A DNA stretch of 28,229 bases from Triparma columacea (Eukaryota > Sar > Bolidophyceae > Parmales > Triparmaceae). The stretch covers positions 41,985 through 70,213 of the forward strand of contig BRYA01000402.1 in the NCBI GenBank assembly GCA_030267965.1. Reading direction: 5' to 3'. The position numbers and the translations under genes were made by a program. The notes beneath the pieces were generated by a model. The model had not been told where the DNA came from. It ran no database searches and was given only the letters and a program-made list of their open reading frames with translations. Positions 20,622 to 28,101 of the stretch are shown here, piece by piece (position 1 is the stretch's first letter; every line of letters starts with the position of its first letter).

Positions 20622-20855
20622 CTTTGCTTTCTCAAAAATGAGAATTCGGGGAGGAATTTTTCGAGAATTCAGAAAACACCTGCAGAAAAATGCTAAAACT
20701 CTACTTCATCAAAATGAAAACCAAATAATCATTTTACACACACACACAATCTCCCGATCCCCTTGATCCTCAATCTCCTTCACAATGAAAACCTCCTCCT
20801 CAACATGTTCCTCATTTTACACTGTTTAAGTTTCTCCACTCCCCTCTCCCCTCCC
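20622..20855. other. Intergenic region between eIF4B-like and RING genes
   Basis: Both neighbours are on the minus strand, so this 234-bp AT-rich gap holds the 3' UTR of the eIF4B-like gene and the promoter of the RING gene. A short CA run lies near 20737-20748. No ORF of interest. Confidence 0.4.
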
Positions 20856-21647
20856 TTAGTTCCACGCCCCCCCCCCTCTCCCCTCTCCACTATCTGTCCT
20901 TTCCTTCCTCCTCCCTCCGAAGTTCCTGAAGGCGTCGTTCTCCTCCCTCCTCTCGTACCCCCCTCCCCCTCCCCCTCCCCCTCCCCCGCTGTCGCTCCTA
21001 CCCCGACGCCCCGGGCTCCCCTGCCCCCCCCCACCGTAGCCCCCGTCGCCCTCCCTCCGACCCCCCCCGCTTCCCCCCCCTCCCCCCTCCCTCGCCTCTT
21101 CCTCTTGTCTCTTCCTCCTCTCGCTGGGCCTCTCGAACCTAGGTTTTCCCTCCTTGAGCTTCCCCTTGACCTCCTTCTCCATCTCCTCGGCCTTCTTGAT
21201 GTTGAGCTCTCCGAACTTCGTCAGGAGGTCGCTGAGCTCCTTCTTCTTCTTCTCGACCTTGTCAGGCAGGTCCTTCATAGGGAGCTCTTTCTCGTTGGCC
21301 TCGCGAAGTTCCTTCTCAGCGTACGCGAGCTCCGCCCTGCAGGCCTCGGCCTCCTCCTCTTGGTCCTTCGTGAGTTTCAGCACCCTCGCCTTCTCCTCGA
21401 TCTCCTTCTCCTTGGCCTTGACGTCGATGCCCTTTGAGGCAAGGATCTCCTCCCTGCTCCTTGCCCCCCCAAAGATGCTGCTCTGACCGCCGCTTGAGGC
21501 AGCGGAGGCGCCGACGGGCTTAGTGCGGGGAGCGAGCTTGAGGCGGGGGCGCTGGGCGGGGGCTGCCTTGACTGCTGATACTCCTTCACTCTTTCCCCAA
21601 GCAGAGTCGCTCTGGTTTGACTTGTTGCTATCTTCAAAGCTTGACAT
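20856..21647 (-). CDS. eIF4B-like translation factor with RGG/Gly-rich tail (263 aa, no RRM seen)
   Basis: A single exon. Residues about 30-75 read RPRLKLAPRTKPVGA, then SSIFGGARSREEILASKGID, which resembles the segment shared by animal eIF4B (LKPRT followed by SSIFGGA) and plant eIF4B (AREEVLAEKG). Residues about 75-190 are a highly charged helical region. The C-terminus is Gly-rich with RGG-like blocks (GGGGSGGGRREGDGGYGG) ending GRGGGAWN. eIF4B stimulates the helicase eIF4A during cap-dependent initiation and binds RNA. The usual RNA-recognition motif is absent, as it is in plant eIF4B. The match rests on short motifs, so a generic RGG-type RNA-binding protein is the alternative. A telo-box-like element lies 19 bp upstream of the start codon. 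Confidence 0.55.
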   Translation of the reverse strand: MSSFEDSNKSNQSDSAWGKSEGVSAVKAAPAQRPRLKLAPRTKPVGASAASSGGQSSIFGGARSREEILASKGIDVKAKEKEIEEKARVLKLTKDQEEEAEACRAELAYAEKELREANEKELPMKDLPDKVEKKKKELSDLLTKFGELNIKKAEEMEKEVKGKLKEGKPRFERPSERRKRQEEEAREGGGGGSGGGRREGDGGYGGGGQGSPGRRGRSDSGGGGGGGGGGYERREENDAFRNFGGRRKERTDSGEGRGGGAWN

Positions 21648-21665
21648 TGTATTCTATTGGGCGAA

Positions 21666-21679
21666 TAGGGTTAGGGTTA
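21666..21679 (-). promoter_or_regulatory. Telo-box-like element upstream of the eIF4B-like gene
   Basis: On the gene strand the sequence is taaccctaacccta, ending 18 bases before the ATG at 21647. Telo boxes (AACCCTA) are known in promoters and 5' leaders of plant translation-machinery genes. Two repeat units could also be chance or a remnant of telomeric sequence. Confidence 0.45.
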
Positions 21680-22006
21680 TGATATAACGCGTTTACGGTT
21701 TGGGTTATGAAGAGTTTACGGTGTACAAGTCCAAAAAGAAAGAGACTTGAAAAGAGACTGCAAATCAACGCTATCCTCAAAAGGCTCCATTTTAGCTGTC
21801 TAAAGGAATATTACGCCTTTTAAAGCTACATTTGAGCTTATATTATATGTAACAATAGACCAAAGTGAGAATCAAACGATAATACAACGGAATAAAGCTG
21901 AAAACAGACTCACATTAAATGGATGTTGGATCCATTAAAAGAAAAATAATGCAAAAGACCATGTCTTCACTTCCAATTGTTGCGATTAAATCAATACGCC
22001 GATTCC
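21680..22006. other. Intergenic region, AT-rich, no gene seen
   Basis: Between two minus-strand genes; the part near 21680 should be the eIF4B-like promoter and the part near 22000 the 3' UTR of the kelch gene. No ORF, RNA gene or strong repeat was recognised. tttacggt occurs twice (near 21690 and 21714). Confidence 0.4.
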
Positions 22007-23183
22007 TCAAAGCTCGATCTCCGCCACCCAAGTATCCTGCCAGAGTTTCCCAAAAGTAGAATACGCTCCGCTCCCTCCCACCGTGACCAGCTTCCCCTCC
22101 TCCGTAACAATCGGCCAGAAGTCGAATTTACCGCACTCCTTGCAGTTGTCGTCTCCCCCGCACTCGCAGTTCCACACGTCGTTCCCCACCTTTTCGAAGC
22201 TCTCTCCCCCGTCCCCGCTGGCCCAGAGGTCGTGCAAGTGAGGCCAACCTGCAATAACCAGCAGGTCCCCGTTCGCCGCCTTCACGACCCCGTGGCCGGA
22301 CCGAGGGGAGAACCCAGGCTGCTCAGACACCAGCTCCCAGGTGACACCCTCGTCGTCTGAGCCCCAGATGTCGACAAGCTGGGTGTCGTCGGTAAATCCA
22401 ACCTCCCCGGCGACTATCAGAAGCCTGCCTTCCGAGGTTTCAACGAGCCTTGGTCCGCTCCTAGCCTTCCAGCCGCTGTCATCTTCGCTCGCCTGAAGCG
22501 TGTAGGTCTTCCCTCCGTCTTCAGACTTCCAGACGTCGCCACGGAAGCTTCGTGCAGCGGGGTTCCCATTCTTGTTGTAGCAACCCCCGGCGATTATCAC
22601 GGAACCTGAGGAGGTCACTAGGGCAGCGTGTCCGGACCTGGGACCGAGCAAGAGGTCGAGGGCGAAGGGAGTTAGGGATGAGGAGGTTTAGGGAGGAGTA
22701 GGGAGGAGTGCAAGGCGGTATGAAAGAGATGAATGAAAAATTATCGCACCTCACTGGCCACTCAGCATGTTCTGTAATTCTCTCCCAAACCTCCCCCTTG
22801 TCGTCACAGCTCCTCCACACGTCGTTGTAAAACGTGAAAAAGGTCTGTCCGCCCATAATAATCTGGCAGTCATCCACAACCACGTGAGTGTGATAAGCCC
22901 GACTCGGTATGACCCCTGAGGAGGTCTTAACCCATGTTCCCCCCCCGTCATCCGACCTCCAAACCTCGTCCGAGAACCCGACGCCGTGCGACTGCCTACC
23001 CCCGGAGATGAAGAGGGCACCCTTGAACTCAACACCCATTAAACCCTCCCTGGAGGACCAGGGGCCATCGGCCACCTGGGTGTAGTTGGTGACAGTCACT
23101 GAAGGAGAGGAGGAAGAGAGGGAAGAGGCGGAGGCAAGAAAGACGAGAAGGAGGAAAGCAAGCTGAGCGACGGAACGAAGCAT
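22007..23183 (-). CDS. Secreted kelch / galactose-oxidase-like beta-propeller protein (354 aa)
   Basis: Minus-strand exons 23183-22750 and 22637-22007. Residues 1-25 are a signal peptide (LAFLLLVFLASASS). The rest is a series of propeller blades with alternating signatures: GALFISGGRQ, FSDEVWRSDDGGGTW, QIIMGGQTFFTFYNDVWRS, then RSGHAALVTSSGSVIIAGG, FRGDVWKSEDGGKTY, SPRSGHGVVKAANGDLLVIAG and TVGGSG. The VW(R/K)S-x-D-GG-x-(T/S)-(W/Y) repeats also resemble BNR/sialidase-type Asp boxes, so the fold is a propeller but the enzyme type, if any, is unknown. Near the C-terminus four cysteines cluster (CECGGDDNCKEC), probably disulfides. The donor is gtgcga, off the local GTGAG rule; it was chosen because the join restores WPVRSGHAA, the expected repeat. 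Location: secretory pathway or cell surface. Confidence 0.75.
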
Positions 23184-23338
23184 TTTACGTGTGTTTTTTG
23201 TGAGAAAGAAAGAATACTGTATCTTGCCTTTCCAGGGACTCCCCACAGCAAAGCTGATGAAGATGATGTGGACTGGAAAAGAAGGATGGCTGCCCCATTT
23301 CAACCCCAAATTTCTCTAAGCCACATTTCCTGCTCCAA
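23184..23338. promoter_or_regulatory. Short divergent promoter, kelch gene / lumen-protein gene
   Basis: Only 155 bp separate the start codons of two divergent genes, so their promoters must overlap or be very compact. No specific element was recognised. Confidence 0.45.
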
Positions 23339-23998
23339 ATGTACCGTATCACATTCTTAACAATCGTTATACTATCCTTATCATTTATCTTGACAAATTC
23401 CTTCAATTCTCCTCAAATTCTTCCACCAAATGGCTTAAAATACTCTCGCCAGCACACGTCTCCCCACCCTGCTGGCACTCAATTAAACTCTAAATCACCA
23501 TCTTCAATTCCTCTCCCTCCCTCTATCTCGTCATTAAAATCCCGTCGTTCAGCCCTCCGTAATATATCACTAATAATACCCTCCTTATCCCTCCCTCTTA
23601 TCCTCCCCTCTCCCTCGTCAGCTTCCTACTCCGCTTACGCCAACAGGGAGAAGGACTGGCAGGACCGCACGAAGTCAAAGGACATCCAAATATCAACCGC
23701 CCGCGATCTCAAGCGTCAGCTCCGCGAGATCGCCCCCGAGAACGAGCGTTCTGAGAAGTTCTGTCCCAACGGTCCTTCCAGTGCAGTCTCACCTCTAATG
23801 GAGAACAGATGCGGGGACAGGTTGGCGAGCGCTTCCGTGTTCGGGAGGCAGGAGGACTCTGTAGGTAACAGTGTACCTGGATTCGATAAGGGGTACAAGG
23901 GAGGGGGGACGGGGGGGAGCCTTAATGTGGGAGCGGTGGGAGGATTCCCGAGCTATGGAGGAGGAGGGGGACAGGGGACGAAACTTATACCGAGATAA
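23339..23998 (+). CDS. Predicted thylakoid-lumen protein of unknown function (219 aa)
   Basis: A single exon. The N-terminus is a signal peptide (ITFLTIVILSLSFILTNS) followed by FNSP, the Phe-containing plastid import signature. A Ser/Pro-rich basic transit stretch comes next, then a second hydrophobic segment preceded by twin arginines (SRRSALRNISLIIPSLSLP) and ending SSASYSAYA, which looks like a Tat-type lumen signal. The mature part starts near ANREKDWQDR and contains ISTARDLKRQLREIAPENE, FCPNGPSSAVSPLMENRCGD and a Gly-rich end. Two cysteines (FCPNG and NRCGD) could form a disulfide. I do not recognise the family by name. The last 67 codons (66 residues plus stop) are the first unit of a 234-bp triplication that continues past the stop codon. 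Confidence 0.65.
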   Translation: MYRITFLTIVILSLSFILTNSFNSPQILPPNGLKYSRQHTSPHPAGTQLNSKSPSSIPLPPSISSLKSRRSALRNISLIIPSLSLPLILPSPSSASYSAYANREKDWQDRTKSKDIQISTARDLKRQLREIAPENERSEKFCPNGPSSAVSPLMENRCGDRLASASVFGRQEDSVGNSVPGFDKGYKGGGTGGSLNVGAVGGFPSYGGGGGQGTKLIPR

Positions 23999-24497
23999 GG
24001 AAGCTTTTTTGTTGGGGGGGGGGAGAGAATAATGGAGAACAGGTGTGGTGATAGGTTGGCGAGCGCTTCCGTGTTCGGGAGGCAGGAGGACTCTGTAGGT
24101 AACAGTGTACCTGGATTCGATAAGGGGTACAAGGGAGGGGGGACGGGGGGGAGCCTTAATGTGGGAGCGGTTGGAGGATTCCCGAGCTATGGAGGAGGAG
24201 GGGGACAGGGGACGAAACTTGTACCGAGATAAGGAAGCTTTTTTGTTGGGGGGGGGGAGAGAATAATGGAGAACAGGTGTGGTGATAGGTTGGCTTCCGC
24301 TTCCGTGTTCGGGAGGCAGGAGGACTCTGTAGGTAACAGTGTACCTGGATTCGATAAGGGGTACAAGGGAGGGGGGACGGGGGGGAGCCTTAATGTCGGA
24401 GCGGTTGGAGGATTCCCAAGCTATGGAGGAGGAGGGGGACAGGGGACGAAACTTGTACCGAGATAAGGAAGCTTTTTTTGGGGGGGAGGGAGAGAGA
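23796..24497 (+). repeat. Three tandem 234-bp copies of a gene's 3' end
   Basis: Units start at about 23796, 24030 and 24264; each holds ATG (23798, 24032, 24266), 66 codons, a TAA stop and about 33 bp of spacer with T-runs and G-runs. Unit 1 is the 3' end of the lumen-protein gene. Coding differences: units 1 and 2 differ at six bases, five silent and one Ile/Val; units 2 and 3 differ at five bases, all silent, including a double change AGC to TCC (both Ser). The spacer after unit 2 is identical to that after unit 1; the spacer after unit 3 has diverged. Confidence 0.95.
24030..24466 (+). other. Two 66-codon frames duplicating the lumen protein C-terminus; possible alternative 3' coding units
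   Basis: Frames 24032-24232 and 24266-24466 are open from ATG to TAA and code for identical proteins. They match the final 66 residues of the upstream gene except Val for Ile near the end. They lack any targeting sequence and lie after that gene's stop. Their substitution pattern suggests translation, now or recently. They could be alternative terminal exons, separate small proteins, or copies delivered by recombination from a paralogue or allele. No good splice acceptor is seen immediately before them. Confidence 0.45.
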
Positions 24498-24649
24498 ATC
24501 AAAAACGAAGGAAGGAGGGAAAAAGCGGAGGGGGGGGGAGGGGGTTTATCTAAGCTCTATTTCATTTCATTCAACAAGTCACACTGTATTGACTTTTTTT
24601 CTTTCCCGAACCCCACTTCTCCCTCCTCCCCCCTATCCTTTCTTTACGT

Positions 24650-25773
24650 TTACGTAATCCTAGCGTTAGCCGAAACCCTCGTATCGAATTCCTTATCATA
24701 CGCTCCGCTCTCCGTCGGTGGTAGTTCCACCAAATCCAGGTAAACATCAAGTTTCTCCAGTCCCCTCAAGTACGCCATCCTGAACTTGTCCCCGTTCCCT
24801 TGTCCTTTTTTCTTAGTGCCTGGTGTTGGGGATGCGAATTTTTCGAGATCGTCGAGATCCTTGAAGAAGGCCTTGGCGGCCTTTACGGTTGGGAGGTTGT
24901 CGGGAGCCTTCTGCTGGTTGAAACGGAAGGCGTTACCAAGGAGGTACATTGAAGTTCGCATGTCGTTAACGCGGGAATCCCTGGGGGGGTGGGAAAGGGG
25001 GAATTGGATGAGATGGGAACTCTGGATGGGGGGAACTACATGTACTGTAGGTGGTATTTGTCGGAACACTAATAGTAGGACACGAAATCATCAATTCAAC
25101 CACCTGGAAGTGAGGAGCTACATATACTGCAAGTGTTGTATTTGTCGTAACACAAACAGCTGGTGACACGAAATCATAAATTCAACCACCTTAATCTCCC
25201 CCCCCCTCCTCCCCCCCCCCCACGTCCTCACCTAATCTCTCCCCCCTTACAAGTCTTATCCTTCTTAGTACACTGTCCATTAACAGCCTGATTCCTAGCT
25301 TCAACAGTAACGATCCCCTTGGGGTCGAAGAACTTAGCTACAGCCTCAGCCTCCAAGTCACCTTTAACAACAGCGGGACCCATCTGGAGGTACTCGTGCA
25401 CGGCCTCCTGGACACGACCGTAGTAACGGCGCTTGGCTATTGGTATGGTGGTGTATTTACCGGCTGTTGCTCCACCTGAGGCGAAGGTTTGGGTGGGGAG
25501 GGTGGTTATGGTTGTTGTTATGGTGGCTATTGTTGTTAGTGTTGTTGTTAGGACATTACGTCTTGATTGTGAGCTTGATTGCGAGTGGTGTAGGGATGTT
25601 TTGAAGGGAGGAGAGGTGGGAGGAGGAGGTGATTGATGGGGAGATATTGGATGAGATCGGGAAGAGGACTTTAATTCACTTGTAAACACATTACGCCTTG
25701 TAGAATGGAGATTAAATGAATATATAGGATATAATGTCGCTAACAATGTTACAATTATTGATATCGTCCTCAT
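24650..25773 (-). CDS. psb31: Psb31-like extrinsic photosystem II protein (290 aa precursor)
   Basis: Minus-strand exons 25773-25232 and 24980-24650 (donor gtgagg, acceptor after a C-run); the split codon reads Arg in GEIRDSRVND. The presequence has three parts: a signal peptide (ISIIVTLLATLYPIYS) followed by FNLH, a Ser/Pro-rich transit region, and a twin-arginine lumen signal (SRRNVL, then a Thr-rich hydrophobic stretch ending TFASG). The mature part GATAGKYTTIPIAKRRYYG, then NAFRFNQQKAPDNLPTVKAA and LDLVELPPTESGAYDKEFDT, fits my recollection of Psb31, the PsbQ-like four-helix protein on the lumen side of PSII in diatoms. Two Cys (QCTKKDKTCKGG) could pair. The assignment is from memory of the family, without alignment. 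The 251-nt intron is the longest placed here and holds an imperfect duplication. Confidence 0.65.
25032..25191 (-). repeat. Imperfect tandem duplication inside the Psb31-like intron
   Basis: Two units of about 75-78 bp (25032-25105 and 25114-25191) share ctacat, tatttgtcg and the 3' block acacgaaatcat followed by aattcaaccacct, with scattered changes and small indels. Confidence 0.75.
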
Positions 25774-25927
25774 ATCTTAGAGAGAATATGACTCAAAGCA
25801 TATGAACAACACCTCAGCAAGAAATTGGGGTATTGGGGTCGAAGTTCGGACGCAGGTCAAAGAAGGTCGCTGATTTATAAAAAGGAATTCAGCCCCCAAT
25901 AGCAATACTGGACAAAGACGCAAGTTC
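25774..25927. promoter_or_regulatory. Short divergent promoter, Psb31-like gene / zinc-finger gene
   Basis: A 154-bp gap between divergent start codons. A tataaaaagg-like run near 25875-25884 lies about 45-50 bp upstream of the zinc-finger ATG and could be its TATA box. Nothing else recognised. Confidence 0.45.
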
Positions 25928-26893
25928 ATGTTGTCGTATGATGATGAGCTAAGATCGCATATTAACAGATTTGCGCCTAGAATGACCAAAATCGATGAAT
26001 TCATTGTGGAAGAAGTTATATCGGAGGACCTTCATATCCTTGCTGAGTTTCAAGGAGGGAATAAGAGTACATCGATAGCAGGTGGTGTCGGAGGATCGAG
26101 TAGCGAAAATGTTGAAAAAGAGGACGACGTGGTACGACATGAAATGCCTGTATGCCAACCATGTGATGAGGATGATGTGGAGGTTGTTGCTAAGAATGAA
26201 ATGAAGTCTCAGTACGATATTAGCACAATATGGTATACATGCCCGCAAGAAGGATGTGACTATAAGGCGAAGCAGAAACATCACCTCAAAGTCCACATTG
26301 CTAATACCCACGATATTGGCGTAACTTGGCATACATGCCCACAAAAAGGGTGTGATTACAAAGCGAAGAAGAGAGGCACTATCAAGCAGCACCTTGCTAA
26401 TATTCACGATATAGGCGTAACGTGGCATACGTGCCCGCAAGAAGGGTGTGAATATAAGGCGAAGGAGAGACGCAGCATCAAGGCCCACCTTTCTCATATT
26501 CACGACATTGGCGTAACCTGGCATGCATGCCCGCAAGGTGGGTGTGAATACAAGGCGAAGGACAGAGGCAGCATCAAGAGGCACCTCGCTCACGCTCACG
26601 ACATTGGCGTGACATGGCATACATGCCCGCAGGAAGGGTGTGAATATAAGACGAAGCAGAGCAGCGCCCTCAAGGATCACCTTACTGACATTCACGACAT
26701 TGGCGTAACGTGGCATACATGTCCGCAAGACGGGTGTGGATATAAGGCGAAAAGGAGAGGGAGCATCAAGATACACCTTGCTCATGTTCACGATATCGGC
26801 GTGACTTGGCATACGTGCACGAAAGAAGGGTGCGGATATAAAGCGAAGATGAGAAGCCACATCAAGAGACACATTTCTAGGCTTCACGCGTAA
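25928..26893 (+). CDS. Seven-finger C2H2 zinc-finger array protein, intronless (321 aa)
   Basis: A single open frame. Residues 1-100 are acidic and lack a recognised domain. From C105 there are seven fingers of the form C-x4-C-x12-H-x4-H in a strict 32-residue (96-bp) period, each like HTCPQEGCDYKAK. The linker between fingers is DIGVTWHT, nearly invariant, in place of the classical TGEKP. Predicted DNA-contact positions vary between fingers (for example KQKHHLKVH, KKRGTIKQH, KERRSIKAH, KDRGSIKRH, KQSSALKDH), so the array could read about 21 bases or bind RNA. It is presumably nuclear. The linker type is shared with the intron-rich gene at 3731. The frame stops just after the last His (RLHA); a gtaagt at 26890 overlaps the stop and could be a donor for a further exon, which is not needed. 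Base composition is more AT-rich than in most neighbours. Confidence 0.85.
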   Translation: MLSYDDELRSHINRFAPRMTKIDEFIVEEVISEDLHILAEFQGGNKSTSIAGGVGGSSSENVEKEDDVVRHEMPVCQPCDEDDVEVVAKNEMKSQYDISTIWYTCPQEGCDYKAKQKHHLKVHIANTHDIGVTWHTCPQKGCDYKAKKRGTIKQHLANIHDIGVTWHTCPQEGCEYKAKERRSIKAHLSHIHDIGVTWHACPQGGCEYKAKDRGSIKRHLAHAHDIGVTWHTCPQEGCEYKTKQSSALKDHLTDIHDIGVTWHTCPQDGCGYKAKRRGSIKIHLAHVHDIGVTWHTCTKEGCGYKAKMRSHIKRHISRLHA

Positions 26894-27037
26894 GTTGATT
26901 GATCTTAAGCGAGTTGAAGCATCTAACCTTCCTTTATTGTTGCATAAATATATTTGATGCGTCTTATATTGTTAGCCAATGTAACAAGACTTCTCCCACG
27001 CCTGGATTTTGTCCTGATTCCTTCTGATTTATTCTGT

Positions 27038-28015
27038 ATGATGATCTCTCAATTCTGGACATTAACACTGATTTTATTATCATACATGCATATAAATACA
27101 ATACAAGGATTGAATAATAACATAATCAACCTCCAAAACGGAAACAAACCCACCAAAATATCACCAACTCTGTCCCCCCACCTCGATGATTCAATCAACA
27201 ATTACGACAACAACTACAACAACAACTACGACAACAACCGCGACAATACACGTAGACACCTCATCAAAGATTCCTTAAAAACGTTCATGTACGCTTCATC
27301 CTGCATAGGGCTTGCAAAAGGGATGGTAAAGGTGGAGGATTACACCCAAGGCTGGAGTGCTATCAGGAGGTTCAATAACCCGTCCCACCCAAGCATCGGG
27401 GGAATGGCAAGCGACGAGCTCGGCCGGACGAGGAGGTTCGAGTACGACTCTAACCCCTCAACTCCCAACATCCTATCCTACAACGAGGTCATGAAATCAT
27501 ACAGGGACAACAACGTCCCCGCCATGAGGGGGGAGTGGCTGGGCCCAGGATCAACCGAGGAAGATGTCCGTGAGGCCGCGTTAGCGCTGTGGAGAGTAAG
27601 ATCGTCCCTCAAATCCCTTTCCGTAATGTGCGAGGAATACGACTGGGAGGGTGCGTTGGAGCTCCTGCACTCACCCCTGCTTACCACGACGTTGGCCTCC
27701 ACCTTGACAACCCTCCGCACTTCCCGGGGCATCCTTACCGACGAGGCTAGGTCAGAAGTAGGTTTCTCCTGGGGTTCCTGCGGCTGGAGGCACTGCGGTA
27801 TCCTAGCTGACGTTCAGGAGGCACTCTCGGAGCTGGAGTGTAGGATGGGGCTGCTCGAGCCGGAGGAGTGCGAGTTCTGTATTGGGGTCGCGAGGAGGGG
27901 GGTGGAGGAAGCTTTGGAGGGGGTGCCGGAGAGATTGAGAGGGAAAGAGATTGGGGGGGGGGGGAAGGGAAGGCGGAAGTGGTGGAAGAAGTTTGGGGAT
28001 GTGTGGAAGGGATGA
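27038..28015 (+). CDS. Unknown protein with plastid-type presequence (about 325 aa)
   Basis: One open exon. The frame is open from 26957, but ATG 27038 (or 27041) puts a signal peptide at the N-terminus (ISQFWTLTLILLSYMHINTI). It is followed by an Asn/Asp-rich low-complexity stretch (NNYDNNYNNNYDNN) and then RRHLIKDSLKTFMYASSCIG, which could be a second, Tat-like hydrophobic segment. The mature part (from about KVEDYTQGW) includes SSLKSLSVMCEEYDWEGALELL, a block containing WGSCGWRHCG and ELECRMGLLEPEECEF, with a basic C-terminus (KGRRKWWKKFGDVWKG). Six Cys are spread through the C-terminal half. No known domain is recognised; helical content looks high. A lumen or thylakoid-associated plastid protein is the inference. 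The first 250 bases are clearly AT-richer than the rest. Confidence 0.6.
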   Translation: MMISQFWTLTLILLSYMHINTIQGLNNNIINLQNGNKPTKISPTLSPHLDDSINNYDNNYNNNYDNNRDNTRRHLIKDSLKTFMYASSCIGLAKGMVKVEDYTQGWSAIRRFNNPSHPSIGGMASDELGRTRRFEYDSNPSTPNILSYNEVMKSYRDNNVPAMRGEWLGPGSTEEDVREAALALWRVRSSLKSLSVMCEEYDWEGALELLHSPLLTTTLASTLTTLRTSRGILTDEARSEVGFSWGSCGWRHCGILADVQEALSELECRMGLLEPEECEFCIGVARRGVEEALEGVPERLRGKEIGGGGKGRRKWWKKFGDVWKG

Positions 28016-28101
28016 ATGTTGCTTGTTTGTATTGTAAATGATGCTTTTATTCGACTATTGATACACATCCCCACTGTTACGCTACTACTAATAACCCTAC
28101 G

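Noticed and set aside
21666..21679. Interstitial telomere
   Set aside because: There are only about two TTAGGG units, too few to call telomeric sequence; described as a telo-box-like element instead.
23795..24502. 235-codon open frame on the minus strand through the triplication
   Set aside because: The unit length is a multiple of three, so any open frame repeats. Differences between units change residues in this frame but not in the plus frame, so it is a shadow.
25949..26887. 312-codon antisense frame opposite the seven-finger gene
   Set aside because: The regular 96-bp period gives an open antisense frame; the plus strand has the C2H2 pattern and silent codon variation.
26207..26890. 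Regular 96-bp repeats suggesting a CRISPR-like or satellite array
   Set aside because: They encode zinc fingers in an uninterrupted frame.
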